Shown here: piece by piece, positions 26,276 to 35,183 of the stretch
Layout: each line of letters begins with the position of its first letter
How positions within the stretch are numbered: the first letter of the stretch is position 1
Origin: CAHJXG01 sp965277495
GTDB taxonomy: Bacteria > Pseudomonadota > Alphaproteobacteria > Acetobacterales > Acetobacteraceae
Length of the DNA stretch: 64,000 nt
Direction of reading: 5' to 3'
NCBI GenBank assembly: GCA_965277495.1
Contig: OZ255824.1
Location: 806,001 to 870,000 of the forward strand
Notes under the pieces: generated by a model
Seen by the model: the letters and a program-made list of their open reading frames with translations, nothing else
Database searches by the model: none
What the model was told of the DNA's origin: nothing
Program-made: the position numbers and the translations under genes

Positions 26276-28005
26276 CGCTGTTGCGGCAGTTCCTGGCCTA
26301 TTACCGTCCGCATGTCCGCTTGCTGCTGCTCGACTTCGGCTGCGCCGCAGTCTCCGGCGTGCTCGAGCTCGCCTTTCCCATGGCGGTGCGCGCCTTCATC
26401 GACCGCCTGTTGCCGCAGGGCGAGCTGTCGGTGATCCTGCTGGCCATTGCCGCCCTGCTCGCCGTCTACCTGCTGAATGGCGGTCTCACGGCAATGATCA
26501 TCTATTGGGGCCACGTGCTTGGCATCAGCATCGAGACCGAGCTGCGCCGCCGCGCCTTCGACCACCTGCAAAAACTCTCGTTCCGCTTCTTCGACAACCA
26601 GAAGACCGGCCACTTGGTCAGCCGCCTCACCACCGACCTCGTCGATGTCGGCGAGGTTGCGCATCATGGCCCCGAGGACCTGATCATCGCCCTGCTGACG
26701 TTCCTCGGCGCCTTCGCGCTCATGGTTCACATCAGCACGCCTTTGGCCCTGATCGCAGCGCTGGTCGTGCCGCTCGCGATGGGGATCGTGGCGCATTATG
26801 GCGGACGCATGGACCGGAGCTGGCAGGCGCAGTTCCGCAGCATCGCCGGGTTCAACGCCCGGATCGAGGAGAACGTAGGGGGCGTGCGCGTCGTCCAGGC
26901 CTTTGCCAACGAGGACCATGAGCGCGCCTTGTTCGCCACCGAAAACGCCAGCTACAAAATCGAAAAACTACGTGCCTATGCAGCGATGGCGGTCAGCCTG
27001 ACGCTGAACTACTTGGGCATGCGCCTGGTGCAGATCGTCGTGATGCTGGCCGGCACAGCCTTTATCGTGCGCGGCGGGCTTTCGGTGGGCGACTTCGTAG
27101 CGTTCCTGCTGCTGGTCGGCGTGTTCTACCGCCCGCTCGACAAGATCAGCGCCGTCATTGAGACCTATCCGCGCGGCATCGCGGGCTTCCGGCGCTACTT
27201 GGAGTTCCTGGCCATTGCGCCCGACATCGCCGACCGTCCGGACGCCATCACGGCGCCGCCGCTGCGTGGCGATGTCCGCTATGAGAACGTGACCTTCGGC
27301 TATGAACCCGGCCGCCCGGTGCTGCAAGGGATCAGCCTCGAGATCGGCGCCGGGGAGACGGTGGCGCTGGTCGGGCCATCGGGCGCGGGGAAGACGACAT
27401 TGTGCTCATTGCTGCCACGGTTCTATGAGGTCGAGGCAGGCCGGATCACCGTCGACGGGATCGATATTCGCCATATGGCTCGCGCGTCGCTCCGGCGCCA
27501 GATCGGCATCGTGCAGCAGGATGTGTTCCTGTTCGCCGGCAGCTTGCGGGACAACATCGCCTATGGCCGGCTCGGCGCGAGTGAGGCGGCGATCCGGGAT
27601 GCCGCCGCCCGCGCGCGGCTGGGCGACCTAATCGACAGCCTGCCGCAGGGCCTTGATACCGTAGTGGGTGAGCGCGGCGTGAAACTCTCCGGCGGGCAAA
27701 AGCAGCGGCTAGCCATCGCTCGCATCTTCTTAAAAAACCCGCCACTTCTGATCCTCGACGAGGCGACCTCGGCGCTGGACAGCGAAACCGAGCGCGCAAT
27801 CCAACAATCGCTCGCCGAATTGGCGGACGGGCGCACGACCCTCATCATCGCCCACCGGCTGGCGACAATCCGCAACGCCGACCGCATCGTCGTGGTGAAC
27901 GAGGCCGGGATCGCCGAGCAGGGCACCCACTCAGAGCTCTTAAGGGTGGACGGCGCCTATCGGCGGCTGCACGACGCGCAATTCGGAGGTATCGCGGCGC
28001 AATGA
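26272..28005 (+). CDS. ABC exporter, fused membrane and ATPase domains (MsbA-like)
   Basis: A 577-residue half-transporter of the ABCB/MsbA class that would act as a homodimer in the inner membrane. Residues 1-310 hold six membrane helices including the loop segment QKLSFRFFDNQKTGHLVSRL and NVGGVRVVQAFANEDHE. Residues 330-577 are the ATPase: Walker A GPSGAGKTTL, Q-loop GIVQQDVFLFAGSLRDNIAY, signature LSGGQKQRLAIAR, Walker B LLILDEATSALD and H-loop IIAHRLATI. The start ATG overlaps the ubiA stop; longer upstream readings run inside ubiA. Substrate could be a lipid or a drug; the sequence does not decide. It overlaps the methyltransferase gene by 4 bp. Confidence 0.93.
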   Translation: MTLLRQFLAYYRPHVRLLLLDFGCAAVSGVLELAFPMAVRAFIDRLLPQGELSVILLAIAALLAVYLLNGGLTAMIIYWGHVLGISIETELRRRAFDHLQKLSFRFFDNQKTGHLVSRLTTDLVDVGEVAHHGPEDLIIALLTFLGAFALMVHISTPLALIAALVVPLAMGIVAHYGGRMDRSWQAQFRSIAGFNARIEENVGGVRVVQAFANEDHERALFATENASYKIEKLRAYAAMAVSLTLNYLGMRLVQIVVMLAGTAFIVRGGLSVGDFVAFLLLVGVFYRPLDKISAVIETYPRGIAGFRRYLEFLAIAPDIADRPDAITAPPLRGDVRYENVTFGYEPGRPVLQGISLEIGAGETVALVGPSGAGKTTLCSLLPRFYEVEAGRITVDGIDIRHMARASLRRQIGIVQQDVFLFAGSLRDNIAYGRLGASEAAIRDAAARARLGDLIDSLPQGLDTVVGERGVKLSGGQKQRLAIARIFLKNPPLLILDEATSALDSETERAIQQSLAELADGRTTLIIAHRLATIRNADRIVVVNEAGIAEQGTHSELLRVDGAYRRLHDAQFGGIAAQ

Positions 28006-28652
28006 GCGCCGAGTTCATCCGCGCGCACACCGTGCTGACCCATACTCCGTTGGTGCCCGAGATCATGCTGCATCTGGCGACCGAGATCACGCCGATCTGG
28101 CAGGCCAGCGAAGCCTGGCTGCAGCAGGCGAACGTCGAACCACCATTCTGGGCCTTTGCATGGCCCGGCGGACAAGCGTTGGCCCGGCACATACTCGACC
28201 ACCCCGAAACCGTCCGTGGCCGCCGGGTGCTGGACTTCGCTGCCGGTTGCGGCATCGCGGCGATCGCCTGCGCCATGGCGGGCGCGGCCCGGATCGAGGC
28301 GGCGGAGATCGACGCAATGGCGATCGCGGCGACGCTCGCCAATGCGCAGGCAAACCATGTGGCCATCCAGGTCCTGGATCAGGATATGGTGGGCCATCCC
28401 TGCCGCTGGGACCTGATCCTATGCGGGGACGTCTGCTACGAAGCACCGATGACCCGGCACATCATGCCATGGCTGCGCGGCATGGCCATGGTGTGCGAGG
28501 TCTGGATCGCCGATCCCGGGCGCGCCTACCTGCCGGCCGCCGGGATGGAGTTGCTCGGGGACTATGACGTGCCGACATCGCTGGAGCTGGAGGACCGGGT
28601 GCTGCGGACCACCCGGCTATACCGGATCGCGGCGAACACCCAGGCGCAATAG
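28002..28652 (+). CDS. Class I SAM methyltransferase (ETFB-KMT/PrmA-like)
   Basis: A 216-residue methyltransferase resembling the small family that includes electron-transfer flavoprotein-beta lysine methyltransferase and ribosomal L11 methyltransferase PrmA. The SAM-binding motif is VLDFAAGCGIAAIACAMAGA followed by the acidic EAAEIDAMA. The family-typical PPFWAFAWPGGQALARHILD precedes it, and DLILCGDVCYE forms motif IV. The start ATG overlaps the exporter stop (ATGA). Protein substrate is likely from family resemblance, but which protein is unknown. It ends a coupled trio, ubiA - exporter - methyltransferase. Confidence 0.85.
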   Translation: MSAEFIRAHTVLTHTPLVPEIMLHLATEITPIWQASEAWLQQANVEPPFWAFAWPGGQALARHILDHPETVRGRRVLDFAAGCGIAAIACAMAGAARIEAAEIDAMAIAATLANAQANHVAIQVLDQDMVGHPCRWDLILCGDVCYEAPMTRHIMPWLRGMAMVCEVWIADPGRAYLPAAGMELLGDYDVPTSLELEDRVLRTTRLYRIAANTQAQ

Positions 28653-28674
28653 GGGTTTGCCTGCTTCGCCGAAC

Positions 28675-29043
28675 TCAATATCGGTTTGGTTGTTCCCGCG
28701 TGCGCTGGTTGTCGTCGTAGGTTCGTTGCTGGTACGGGCGCTGTTGGCGTTGATCGCGATCGTCGGACCGACGGCGATCACCCTCGCGGCGATCATCCTC
28801 GCGCCGGTCATCCCGGCCCCGGCCGGCGTCCTCCCGACGCTGCCTCTCCTCGCGGCGGCTTTCCTCCTGGTCGCGGCGGCCCCGCTCATAGATCTCGCGG
28901 TCGCGATCCTGCTGGCTCGGCTGTTGCTGGCCCGGCGCGATCTGCTGCTGAAGCAAGCGCCCAACATCGTTCAGGCTCTGTGCCGCAGCCGGGGCGACGA
29001 TCGCGGCGCCAATCGCCGCCATTACCAAGAACTTACGCATCAC
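28675..29043 (-). CDS. Small secreted, highly charged low-complexity protein
   Basis: I do not recognise this 122-residue protein. It begins with a clear signal peptide (MMRKFLVMAAIGAAIVAPAAAQ). After cleavage the chain is almost entirely Arg, Asp, Glu and Gln, with Tyr appearing toward the end; from about residue 45 it is arranged as repeats of the type RRxD/DRRE. Such a chain is likely disordered and would expose both charges in the periplasm. GGAGA stands about 7 nt before the ATG, and the signal peptide argues for a real gene, since the opposite strand gives only a hydrophobic shadow frame. It converges with the methyltransferase gene, 22 bp apart. Confidence 0.7.
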   Translation of the reverse strand: MMRKFLVMAAIGAAIVAPAAAQSLNDVGRLLQQQIAPGQQQPSQQDRDREIYERGRRDQEESRREERQRREDAGRGRDDRREDDRREGDRRRSDDRDQRQQRPYQQRTYDDNQRTREQPNRY

Positions 29044-29147
29044 ATTCTCCAGTTTTGCAGCCGCAACGCATCAGAAGGCCAACGAGTTCGGTGCCGACAG
29101 TCCAGACCGCAACCGGTCCGGCGCCAGGCTGAGCCACGCCGTCCGCG

Positions 29148-30011
29148 CTACCGGGCCATCAAGACCGGCAGCGCCGCGTTCTCCAAAACGTGCCGGGTGA
29201 CGCCGCCAAGGATCAGTTGCCGAAGCCGGGAATGGCTGTAGGCGCCCATTGCCAGCATATCGGCACCGAACTCCCTCGCAGCGCTCAGCACGCCACGGCC
29301 CACCTCGCGGTCCAACGGCCGGAACTGCGCGATTTCAGGCCGGATGCCATGCAGCGCAAGATAGCTGGCAAGCTCGGCCGCGCCGGGGCCGCGCCGCTGG
29401 TATTCGTCCGCGGACAGCACACGCACCGCCTCAGCCCGCTGCATCCAGGGGATTGCCGCATGGACCGCAGCAGCGCTCTCGGCGGTGCCGTTCCAGGCGA
29501 CGCAGATTCGCGTGCCGATCGTCGCCCCGGCCCTCTGCGGCGCGATCAGCACCGGACGGCCGCTATCGAACAGCACGGCGTGCAGCGCGTCCGAGCTGGA
29601 TACCTCATCCCCAGACTCCGGGTGCGGCACAACCGTCAGGTCGGCGAGCCGGGCGAGCTGCGCGACCAGGTCCTCCTCACGCCCAGTGACGCTGGTGAAG
29701 TCCGCGGTGGCGCCGGCACGGAAATGCGGCTCGGCCACCACGACGCCGTGCGCCGCCACGAACCGGTCGAACATCGTACGCACGGCGTTGCTGCGGTCGC
29801 TGCTCTCTTTCTCGGTCGCGGACATCATCTCTTCGATCATCGCGCCCGACAGGCCCTCCCCGGCCAGGGGCGCCACGTCGCGGCTGTCGACACGGACATG
29901 CAGCGCGGTCACGTGCGCGTCCCACATCCGCGCGACGATCAAGGCTGTGGATAACGCGGCCTCGCCGGCGGCGGTGCCGGTCAAAGGCAGCAGCAGCTTG
30001 CGTATGGCCAT
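29148..30011 (-). CDS. Universal stress protein, tandem UspA
   Basis: A 287-residue cytoplasmic protein with the two-lobed UspA fold. It starts AIRKLLLPLTGT, has VARMWDAHVTALHVRVDS in the first lobe and ICVAWNGTAESAAAVHAA in the second. It ends GAYSHSRLRQLILGGVTRHV, which follows the G-2X-G-9X-G-S/T-like ATP-binding pattern with GAYSHSR in place of the usual GxxG spacing. Proteins of this class are induced by stress and growth arrest; ligand binding here is not certain. It stands alone, 104 bp from the charged secreted protein gene. Confidence 0.88.
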   Translation of the reverse strand: MAIRKLLLPLTGTAAGEAALSTALIVARMWDAHVTALHVRVDSRDVAPLAGEGLSGAMIEEMMSATEKESSDRSNAVRTMFDRFVAAHGVVVAEPHFRAGATADFTSVTGREEDLVAQLARLADLTVVPHPESGDEVSSSDALHAVLFDSGRPVLIAPQRAGATIGTRICVAWNGTAESAAAVHAAIPWMQRAEAVRVLSADEYQRRGPGAAELASYLALHGIRPEIAQFRPLDREVGRGVLSAAREFGADMLAMGAYSHSRLRQLILGGVTRHVLENAALPVLMAR

Positions 30012-30125
30012 GGTCCAAGCTCCTCGATCACGGTTTGGAGAAGGATGCTAGCACAATTCATTAGGGTGATGGCAGAACATGCATCAACAACACCGCGACT
30101 TCCGCCTGCCCCGCCGGGCCGCTAT

Positions 30126-30749
30126 CTATGGGTAAAGCGCGCCAACGCTCCAGCCGTCGCCGGCCCGCGTATAGACCCGGCGGTCATGCAACCGGAACGG
30201 CATGTCCTGCCAGAATTCAAGCGCCCGCGGCTTCACCCGAAATCCGGACCAGTGCGGCGGACGCGGGATCGTGTCGCCGGGATAACGCGCGTCGAGCTCG
30301 GCAACCCGGCGCTCCAATTCATTACGCGACGGCAGCGAACGCGACTGGTCCGACGCCAGCGCGCCGAGACGTGAAATGCGGGCACGGCTTGCGAAATAAG
30401 CGTCGGCTTCGGCCTCGGTCACCGCCTCGGCCTCGCCTTCGATGCGAACCTGACGCTGCAGGGTCTTCCAATGAAACAGCAAAGCCGCGTTTGGATTGGC
30501 GATCAGCTCCCCGCCCTTGCGGCCCTCGCGGTTGGTGTAGAAAACAAAGCCGCGCGCGTCGAAGTCCTTCAGCAGCACGATCCGGGCAGACGGCAGGCCA
30601 GCGGGAGTGCAAGTGGCGACCGTCATCGCATTCGGGTCATTGACCTCGGTGCCCTTGGCTTCATCAAGCCACATCTGGAACAGCAGGAACGGATCGCCGG
30701 CCGCAGGAATGCCGCGGGCATCGAGGGACGGCAGCGGAGTATCGAGCAT
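30126..30749 (-). CDS. pdxH: Pyridoxamine 5'-phosphate oxidase
   Basis: PdxH oxidises pyridoxamine or pyridoxine 5'-phosphate to PLP with FMN and oxygen. The 207-residue protein has the FMN-binding split-barrel with NAMTVATCTPAGLPSARIVL, FVFYTNREGRKGGEL and NAALLFHWKTLQRQVRIEG. The active-site segment is ASRARISRLGALASDQSR, and the C-terminus GFRVKPRALEFWQDMPFRLH ends ALYP. The ATG at 30749 is chosen; the longer in-frame start overlaps the preceding gene. It is last in a minus-strand run fabI - aroC - unknown - pdxH, 16 bp after the unknown gene. Confidence 0.96.
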   Translation of the reverse strand: MLDTPLPSLDARGIPAAGDPFLLFQMWLDEAKGTEVNDPNAMTVATCTPAGLPSARIVLLKDFDARGFVFYTNREGRKGGELIANPNAALLFHWKTLQRQVRIEGEAEAVTEAEADAYFASRARISRLGALASDQSRSLPSRNELERRVAELDARYPGDTIPRPPHWSGFRVKPRALEFWQDMPFRLHDRRVYTRAGDGWSVGALYP

Positions 30750-30765
30750 GGCAAGCCTCCTGTGG

Positions 30766-31971
30766 CTAAACCGAGGACAGCACCGCCGGGGCCAACTCGG
30801 GCGCCTTGGCTGCCGGATGGGCCGGGTTGCGGAAGCGCAGCTCACCGTCCGGCGCGCTGTCGGGTTCCGGCAATCCGAACAGCTCCAATCGCGACACGCA
30901 GGTTACGGCGACAACGCTGCGCGCCTCCGGGTGGGTCATGAACTTGCGCGCCTCCCCCTCCAGCTCGAGCTTTTCCCGCAGGCCCCGCCACTCCGCGCGG
31001 TCGGTATCCTCGATGAACATAGCCAGGATACCGGGCCGGGTACCGGTCAGCCGGGCCGGGGCGATGGCGGCCATGCGGCGGCGGATCGCGGCGGCAACCT
31101 CATCCTCCTGCCCGGCCCGCGCGGCCATCACGAACACTCCCCCGCCGGCGGCGGTGACGGACAAATGCGCCTCCGGCCCGAACTCCCGGCGCAGGCGCGG
31201 CATCAACCCCAGTTCGTCCGCCTGCGCCGCCGCCAGCATCAGCGGATCGAGCCGCAGCACCGCCGCTGCGTCATGGTCCGCCCGGCGCGATTCCCCAAGC
31301 ATCGCAGTGATGCGGGCGTGCAACGCCGCCAGCAACCCGCCGTCCTGCTGCTCACGCAAACCTTGCGGCAGGGTCATCTTCAATATGTAACGGCCCGGAT
31401 GCGCGCGCAGCCAGGTCTGCAACTCCGCATCGACGCGGTCCACTAGGTTGAACCACGCGCCCCGATGCACGCCGCGGCCATCCTCGGCCGAAATCACGTC
31501 ACAGGCGACCTCGGCTTCAACGCCGTCCCGGTGCAGCAGCAGGTCGAACGGCGCCGCATCCTCCAGCCCGGCAAACGCCACCGCGAAGCCGCGCGAACGC
31601 TGCAGCGCCGCCGTGCGCAGCAAATGGAACGCCGGCACCAGGCAGGCGTCATCGATGATGGCGGAGCGAAGCAGCGCCGCTAAACGCAGCCGTCCCTCGT
31701 TGGGCAGTGCGTCGAACAAGGTGACGGCAGCCGCGGCGAGGGTCGCGATCCAGCGTTCCGCAGTGCTGGCGGTCCGGCCCGGCACATCTCGCCGCAACCG
31801 CTCAATCGCGAACTCAATGCAATGCCGCTGCGACTTTTGCCGCCCCAGCCGAGTCTGCGCCCCGGCGCCAGCCCGCAACTTAGCCAGCCGATCGCTCCAC
31901 AACCGCATGCCAATGCGGTCGACGAAAGCATCGAGCGCGGCAGGATCAACGGGATCGGGGCACGGCTGCAT
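30766..31971 (-). CDS. Conserved-looking protein of unknown function
   Basis: I cannot assign this 401-residue soluble protein. No signal peptide or membrane segment is visible. A central stretch (about residues 140-175) reads FDLLLHRDGVEAEVACDVIS, which has the hydrophobic-acid rhythm of nuclease cores but lacks the expected lysine, so I do not call it a nuclease. The C-terminal third (FIEDTDRAEWRGLREKLELE and SVVAVTCVSRLELFGLP) resembles a small alpha-beta domain. It lies between aroC (71 bp) and pdxH (16 bp), in the same direction, and is probably co-transcribed. Codon use looks like its neighbours'. Confidence 0.8.
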   Translation of the reverse strand: MQPCPDPVDPAALDAFVDRIGMRLWSDRLAKLRAGAGAQTRLGRQKSQRHCIEFAIERLRRDVPGRTASTAERWIATLAAAAVTLFDALPNEGRLRLAALLRSAIIDDACLVPAFHLLRTAALQRSRGFAVAFAGLEDAAPFDLLLHRDGVEAEVACDVISAEDGRGVHRGAWFNLVDRVDAELQTWLRAHPGRYILKMTLPQGLREQQDGGLLAALHARITAMLGESRRADHDAAAVLRLDPLMLAAAQADELGLMPRLRREFGPEAHLSVTAAGGGVFVMAARAGQEDEVAAAIRRRMAAIAPARLTGTRPGILAMFIEDTDRAEWRGLREKLELEGEARKFMTHPEARSVVAVTCVSRLELFGLPEPDSAPDGELRFRNPAHPAAKAPELAPAVLSSV

Positions 31972-32042
31972 CTAACGCACATCCCTGCCACTGGGAACGG
32001 CCGCGCGCAATAGAATGCGCGCGCGTCGCTGCAATTGCACGA

Positions 32043-33146
32043 CTAATTGCGCGGCAACCGTGCCGAGCACGCCGCGTCCGGCACCTGCGCCCGGTGCCGC
32101 AGCAAATGGTCCGCCAACACGCAGGCCATCATCGCCTCACCGACCGGGACCGCGCGTATTCCGACGCAGGGATCATGCCGGCCGCGGGTCACGACCTCGA
32201 CATCCCGCCCGGCGCGGTCCACCGCCAGCCGTGGCACCAGGATCGAGCTGGTCGGCTTCACGGCAAACCGGGCCACCACGGGCTGCCCCGTCGATATGCC
32301 GCCGAGAACGCCGCCGGCGTGGTTCGACCCGAATTGCACGACCCCGTCCTGCATCCGCATCTCGTCCGCGTTGGCCTCGCCCCGGAGCGCCGCAGCGGCG
32401 AATCCGTCGCCGATCTCCACGCCCTTCACGGCATTGATGCCCATCAGCGCCGACGCGAGGTCCGCATCGAGCTTACCGTAAATAGGCGCGCCCAGGCCCG
32501 GCGGAACACCATCGGCGACGATCTCGATCACCGCGCCCACGCTCGACCCGGCCTTGCGGATCGCCGCCAGCTCCGTCTCCCATTCCGCCGCCGCCACCGC
32601 GTCCGGGCAGAATAGCGCATTCTCGTTAACAATACCCCAATCCCAGCGCGTCCGGTCCACGGCATGGCCGCCCATCTGCACCATCGCGCCGCGCACCCGA
32701 ATGCCCCGGCCCAGCACAATCCGCGCAATGGCGCCCGCCGCCACCCGCATCGCCGTCTCCCGCGCGCTGCTGCGCCCGCCGCCGCGGTGGTCGCGGATGC
32801 CGTATTTCAGCTCATAGGCAAGGTCCGCGTGGCCGGGCCGGAACTGCTGCGCGATGTCGCCGTAATCCCGGCTGCGCTGGTCCACGTTCTGGATTTCCAG
32901 CGCGATCGGCGTGCCCGTCGTCATGCCGTCCATCGTGCCGGACAGGATGCGGACAGTATCCGGCTCCTGCCGCTGCGTCGTGAAGCGCGATTGGCCCGGG
33001 CGGCGCTGGTCGAGCCAGGGCTGGATATCGGCCTCGGTCAACGGCAGCCGCGGCGGGCACCCGTCCACGACGCAGCCGATTGCGACTCCATGGCTCTCGC
33101 CCCAAGTCGTGACGCGGAACAGTTTCCCGAAGGTATTGTGGCTCAC
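32043..33146 (-). CDS. aroC: Chorismate synthase
   Basis: AroC converts 5-enolpyruvylshikimate-3-phosphate to chorismate using reduced FMN. The 367-residue protein carries the family signatures WGESHGVAIGCVVDGCPP near the N-terminus, GGGRSSARETAMRVAAGAIA in the middle, and RHDPCVGIRAVPVGEAMMAC near the C-terminus, with NHAGGVLGGISTGQPV between them. It follows fabI by 27 bp on the minus strand and precedes an unknown gene and pdxH. The length is normal. Confidence 0.97.
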   Translation of the reverse strand: MSHNTFGKLFRVTTWGESHGVAIGCVVDGCPPRLPLTEADIQPWLDQRRPGQSRFTTQRQEPDTVRILSGTMDGMTTGTPIALEIQNVDQRSRDYGDIAQQFRPGHADLAYELKYGIRDHRGGGRSSARETAMRVAAGAIARIVLGRGIRVRGAMVQMGGHAVDRTRWDWGIVNENALFCPDAVAAAEWETELAAIRKAGSSVGAVIEIVADGVPPGLGAPIYGKLDADLASALMGINAVKGVEIGDGFAAAALRGEANADEMRMQDGVVQFGSNHAGGVLGGISTGQPVVARFAVKPTSSILVPRLAVDRAGRDVEVVTRGRHDPCVGIRAVPVGEAMMACVLADHLLRHRAQVPDAACSARLPRN

Positions 33147-33173
33147 CGGTCCCCGCTCATGGCAATCCGATCA

Positions 33174-34007
33174 TCATTCGCTGGCGACGTTGATATCGGG
33201 CGCCGCCGGGTTCTTCATGCCGACGACGTGATAGCCGCTATCGACGTGATGCACCTCGCCGGTCACGCCCGACGACAGCGGGCTCAGCAGGTACAGCCCG
33301 GCGCCGCCCACCTCCTCCAGCGACACGTTGCGTTCCAGTGGCGAGTTATACTGGTTCCAACGCAGGATGTAGCGGAAATCGCCGATCCCGCTCGCCGCCA
33401 GCGTCTTCATCGGCCCGGCCGACAGCGCGTTTACCCGGATGCCCTGGCCGCCAAGGTCCGCCGCGAGATAGCGCACCGACGACTCCAGCGCCGCCTTGGC
33501 GACGCCCATCACGTTGTAATGCGGCATGACCCGCTCGGCGCCCAAATAAGTGAGCGTCAGCAACGACCCGCCCGCCGACATCAGCGGCACCGCCCGTTGC
33601 GCCACTGCGGTGAACGAGAAACACGAGATGTCCATCGCCACCAGGAACGCCTGCCGCGGCGTATCCAGATACTTGCCGCGCAGATACGCCTTGTCCGCCC
33701 AGCCGATGGCATGCACCAGAAAATCGATCCCGCCCCAAGCCTCCTTGATTACGGTGAATGCGCTGTCGAGGCTCGCGTCGTCCGCCACATCGCACGGCAC
33801 GACGACCGAACTGCCGACGCTTTCGGCCAGGGGCCGCACCCTCTTGCCCAGCGCGTCGCCCTGATAGGTGAAGGCGAGCTCCGCTCCCTGGGCCGCGCAC
33901 GCTGCGGCGATGCCCCAGGCGATGGACCGCTCGTTCGCCACCCCCATGACCACGCCGCGCTTGCCCTTCATCAGGGTGCCTTGGAGAACTGGGCTGCCGT
34001 CCGGCAT
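33174..34007 (-). CDS. fabI: Enoyl-[acyl-carrier-protein] reductase (NADH)
   Basis: FabI performs the last reduction in each cycle of fatty-acid elongation. The 277-residue protein has the FabI-type nucleotide motif VMGVANERSIAWGIA, SFTAVAQRAVPLM, and the catalytic segment TYLGAERVMPHYNVMGVAKA, where Tyr and Lys are separated by six residues as in FabI. LSAGPMKTLAASGI follows. The ATG at 34007 (MPDGSPVLQG) starts about 13 residues before the conserved GKRGVVMG; a much longer upstream frame is not family-like. It heads the minus-strand run with aroC and pdxH. Confidence 0.95.
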   Translation of the reverse strand: MPDGSPVLQGTLMKGKRGVVMGVANERSIAWGIAAACAAQGAELAFTYQGDALGKRVRPLAESVGSSVVVPCDVADDASLDSAFTVIKEAWGGIDFLVHAIGWADKAYLRGKYLDTPRQAFLVAMDISCFSFTAVAQRAVPLMSAGGSLLTLTYLGAERVMPHYNVMGVAKAALESSVRYLAADLGGQGIRVNALSAGPMKTLAASGIGDFRYILRWNQYNSPLERNVSLEEVGGAGLYLLSPLSSGVTGEVHHVDSGYHVVGMKNPAAPDINVASE

Positions 34008-34190
34008 GAAAAACCTCGGTGGGTGGGGGAGTTGGCTGGCCGTGGTGGCACAGGCCAGCGGAAGGGGGAAGCCCCGGGATACCAAGGGCGAGCCGGTGCC
34101 GCGGCAAAATGTTGCAACGCGAAAGCCGAACCGCCACGCTCCTGCCACGTTCATGGATGATAGCAAGCAGATCAAAGAAGGAACATCGGC

Positions 34191-34328
34191 ATGACGGAAG
34201 GCGACGACGCGGCGAAGCTCGATGAGCTTGACCGAATTCTGAACGATCCCGACGTGCCCATGGAACCGGCGCGGGTGTGGGCGCTGCTGGCCGAAATCGC
34301 ACGCCTGGATGCCGCCTGCCGCGCCTAG
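34191..34328 (+). CDS. Small acidic protein, 45 residues
   Basis: A small open frame with ATG, a purine-rich ribosome site (AAGAAGGA) about 8 nt upstream, and GC-rich third positions like the surrounding genes. The product is acidic and helical: MTEGDDAAKLDELDRILNDP, then VPMEPARVWALLAEIARLDA and a short tail. I recognise no domain. It sits between the fabI start (divergent) and the tlyA end (convergent), and its stop overlaps the tlyA stop by 4 bp. It could be a real small protein or a chance frame; the ribosome site and composition favour the former. Confidence 0.55.
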   Translation: MTEGDDAAKLDELDRILNDPDVPMEPARVWALLAEIARLDAACRA

Positions 34329-35062
34329 CCGCGCTGTGCTGCGATCAGGAACTCGCGGTTGCCCTCCGGTCCGGTGATCGGGCTGTCCGTGAGGCCCAGC
34401 ACCCGCCAGCCCGGCAACGCTTCCCACCATCCGCGCACCCGGGCGCACACCGCGCGGTGCACGGCGTCATCGCGGACAACGCCTTTTGCGCCCACCTGGC
34501 CTGGCCCAGCCTCGAATTGCGGTTTTATCAACGCGACCGCCCACGCGCCCGGCGCGCATAGGGCAAGCGGCGCCGGCAGCAACGTCGCCAGCCCGATGAA
34601 CGCCGCATCGCACACCAATGCCTGAATTGGGTCCGGCACCTGCTCGGCCGTTAAATAGCGCGCGTTGGTGCGCTCATGCACCACCACCCGAGCGTCGCTG
34701 CGCAGCCGCCAGGCGAGCTGGCCATGGCCCACGTCCACCGCATGCACCCGCGCCGCGCCATGATGCAGCAGCACATCGGTGAACCCGCCGGTGGACGCCC
34801 CGACATCCAGGCACACGAGCCCGGCAGCGTGCAGCCCGAAATGCCCGATCGCATGGTCAAGCTTCAACCCGCCGCGCGACACCCAGGGATGGTCCTGGCC
34901 GCGCACCTCCAACGCCGCATCGGCCAACAGGCCGTCGCCGGCCTTGTCGACCCGCCGGTCCCCGCTCCAGACCTTGCCGGCCAGGATCAACGCCTGCGCC
35001 CGGGTGCGGCTCTCGACCAGGCCGCGGTCCACCAGCAACTGATCCGCGCGTCGTTTCGGCAA
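34325..35062 (-). CDS. TlyA-family rRNA 2'-O-methyltransferase
   Basis: TlyA-type enzymes methylate ribose 2'-OH groups in rRNA (16S C1409 and/or 23S C1920 in the studied members). The 245-residue protein has an N-terminal S4 RNA-binding domain (RADQLLVDRGLVESRTRAQA) followed by an FtsJ-like domain. The latter has VSRGGLKLDHAI, the SAM motif CLDVGASTGGFTDVLLHHGA, a CDAAFIGL strand, LIKPQFEAG with the catalytic lysine, and NREFLI near the end. It has often been annotated as a haemolysin, which is misleading. Its stop overlaps that of the small acidic ORF on the other strand. Confidence 0.93.
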   Translation of the reverse strand: MPKRRADQLLVDRGLVESRTRAQALILAGKVWSGDRRVDKAGDGLLADAALEVRGQDHPWVSRGGLKLDHAIGHFGLHAAGLVCLDVGASTGGFTDVLLHHGAARVHAVDVGHGQLAWRLRSDARVVVHERTNARYLTAEQVPDPIQALVCDAAFIGLATLLPAPLALCAPGAWAVALIKPQFEAGPGQVGAKGVVRDDAVHRAVCARVRGWWEALPGWRVLGLTDSPITGPEGNREFLIAAQRG

Positions 35063-35183
35063 TGGCGCCCGCCTCGTTCAAATTCCAAACGCAATGGACC
35101 AGGCCCTCATCGCGCCGGCCAGTCACTTCTTCTTACCGGGCCAAGCGCTTGCGCAGGGGAGCGGTTCAGCGAGGCCGCGATAT

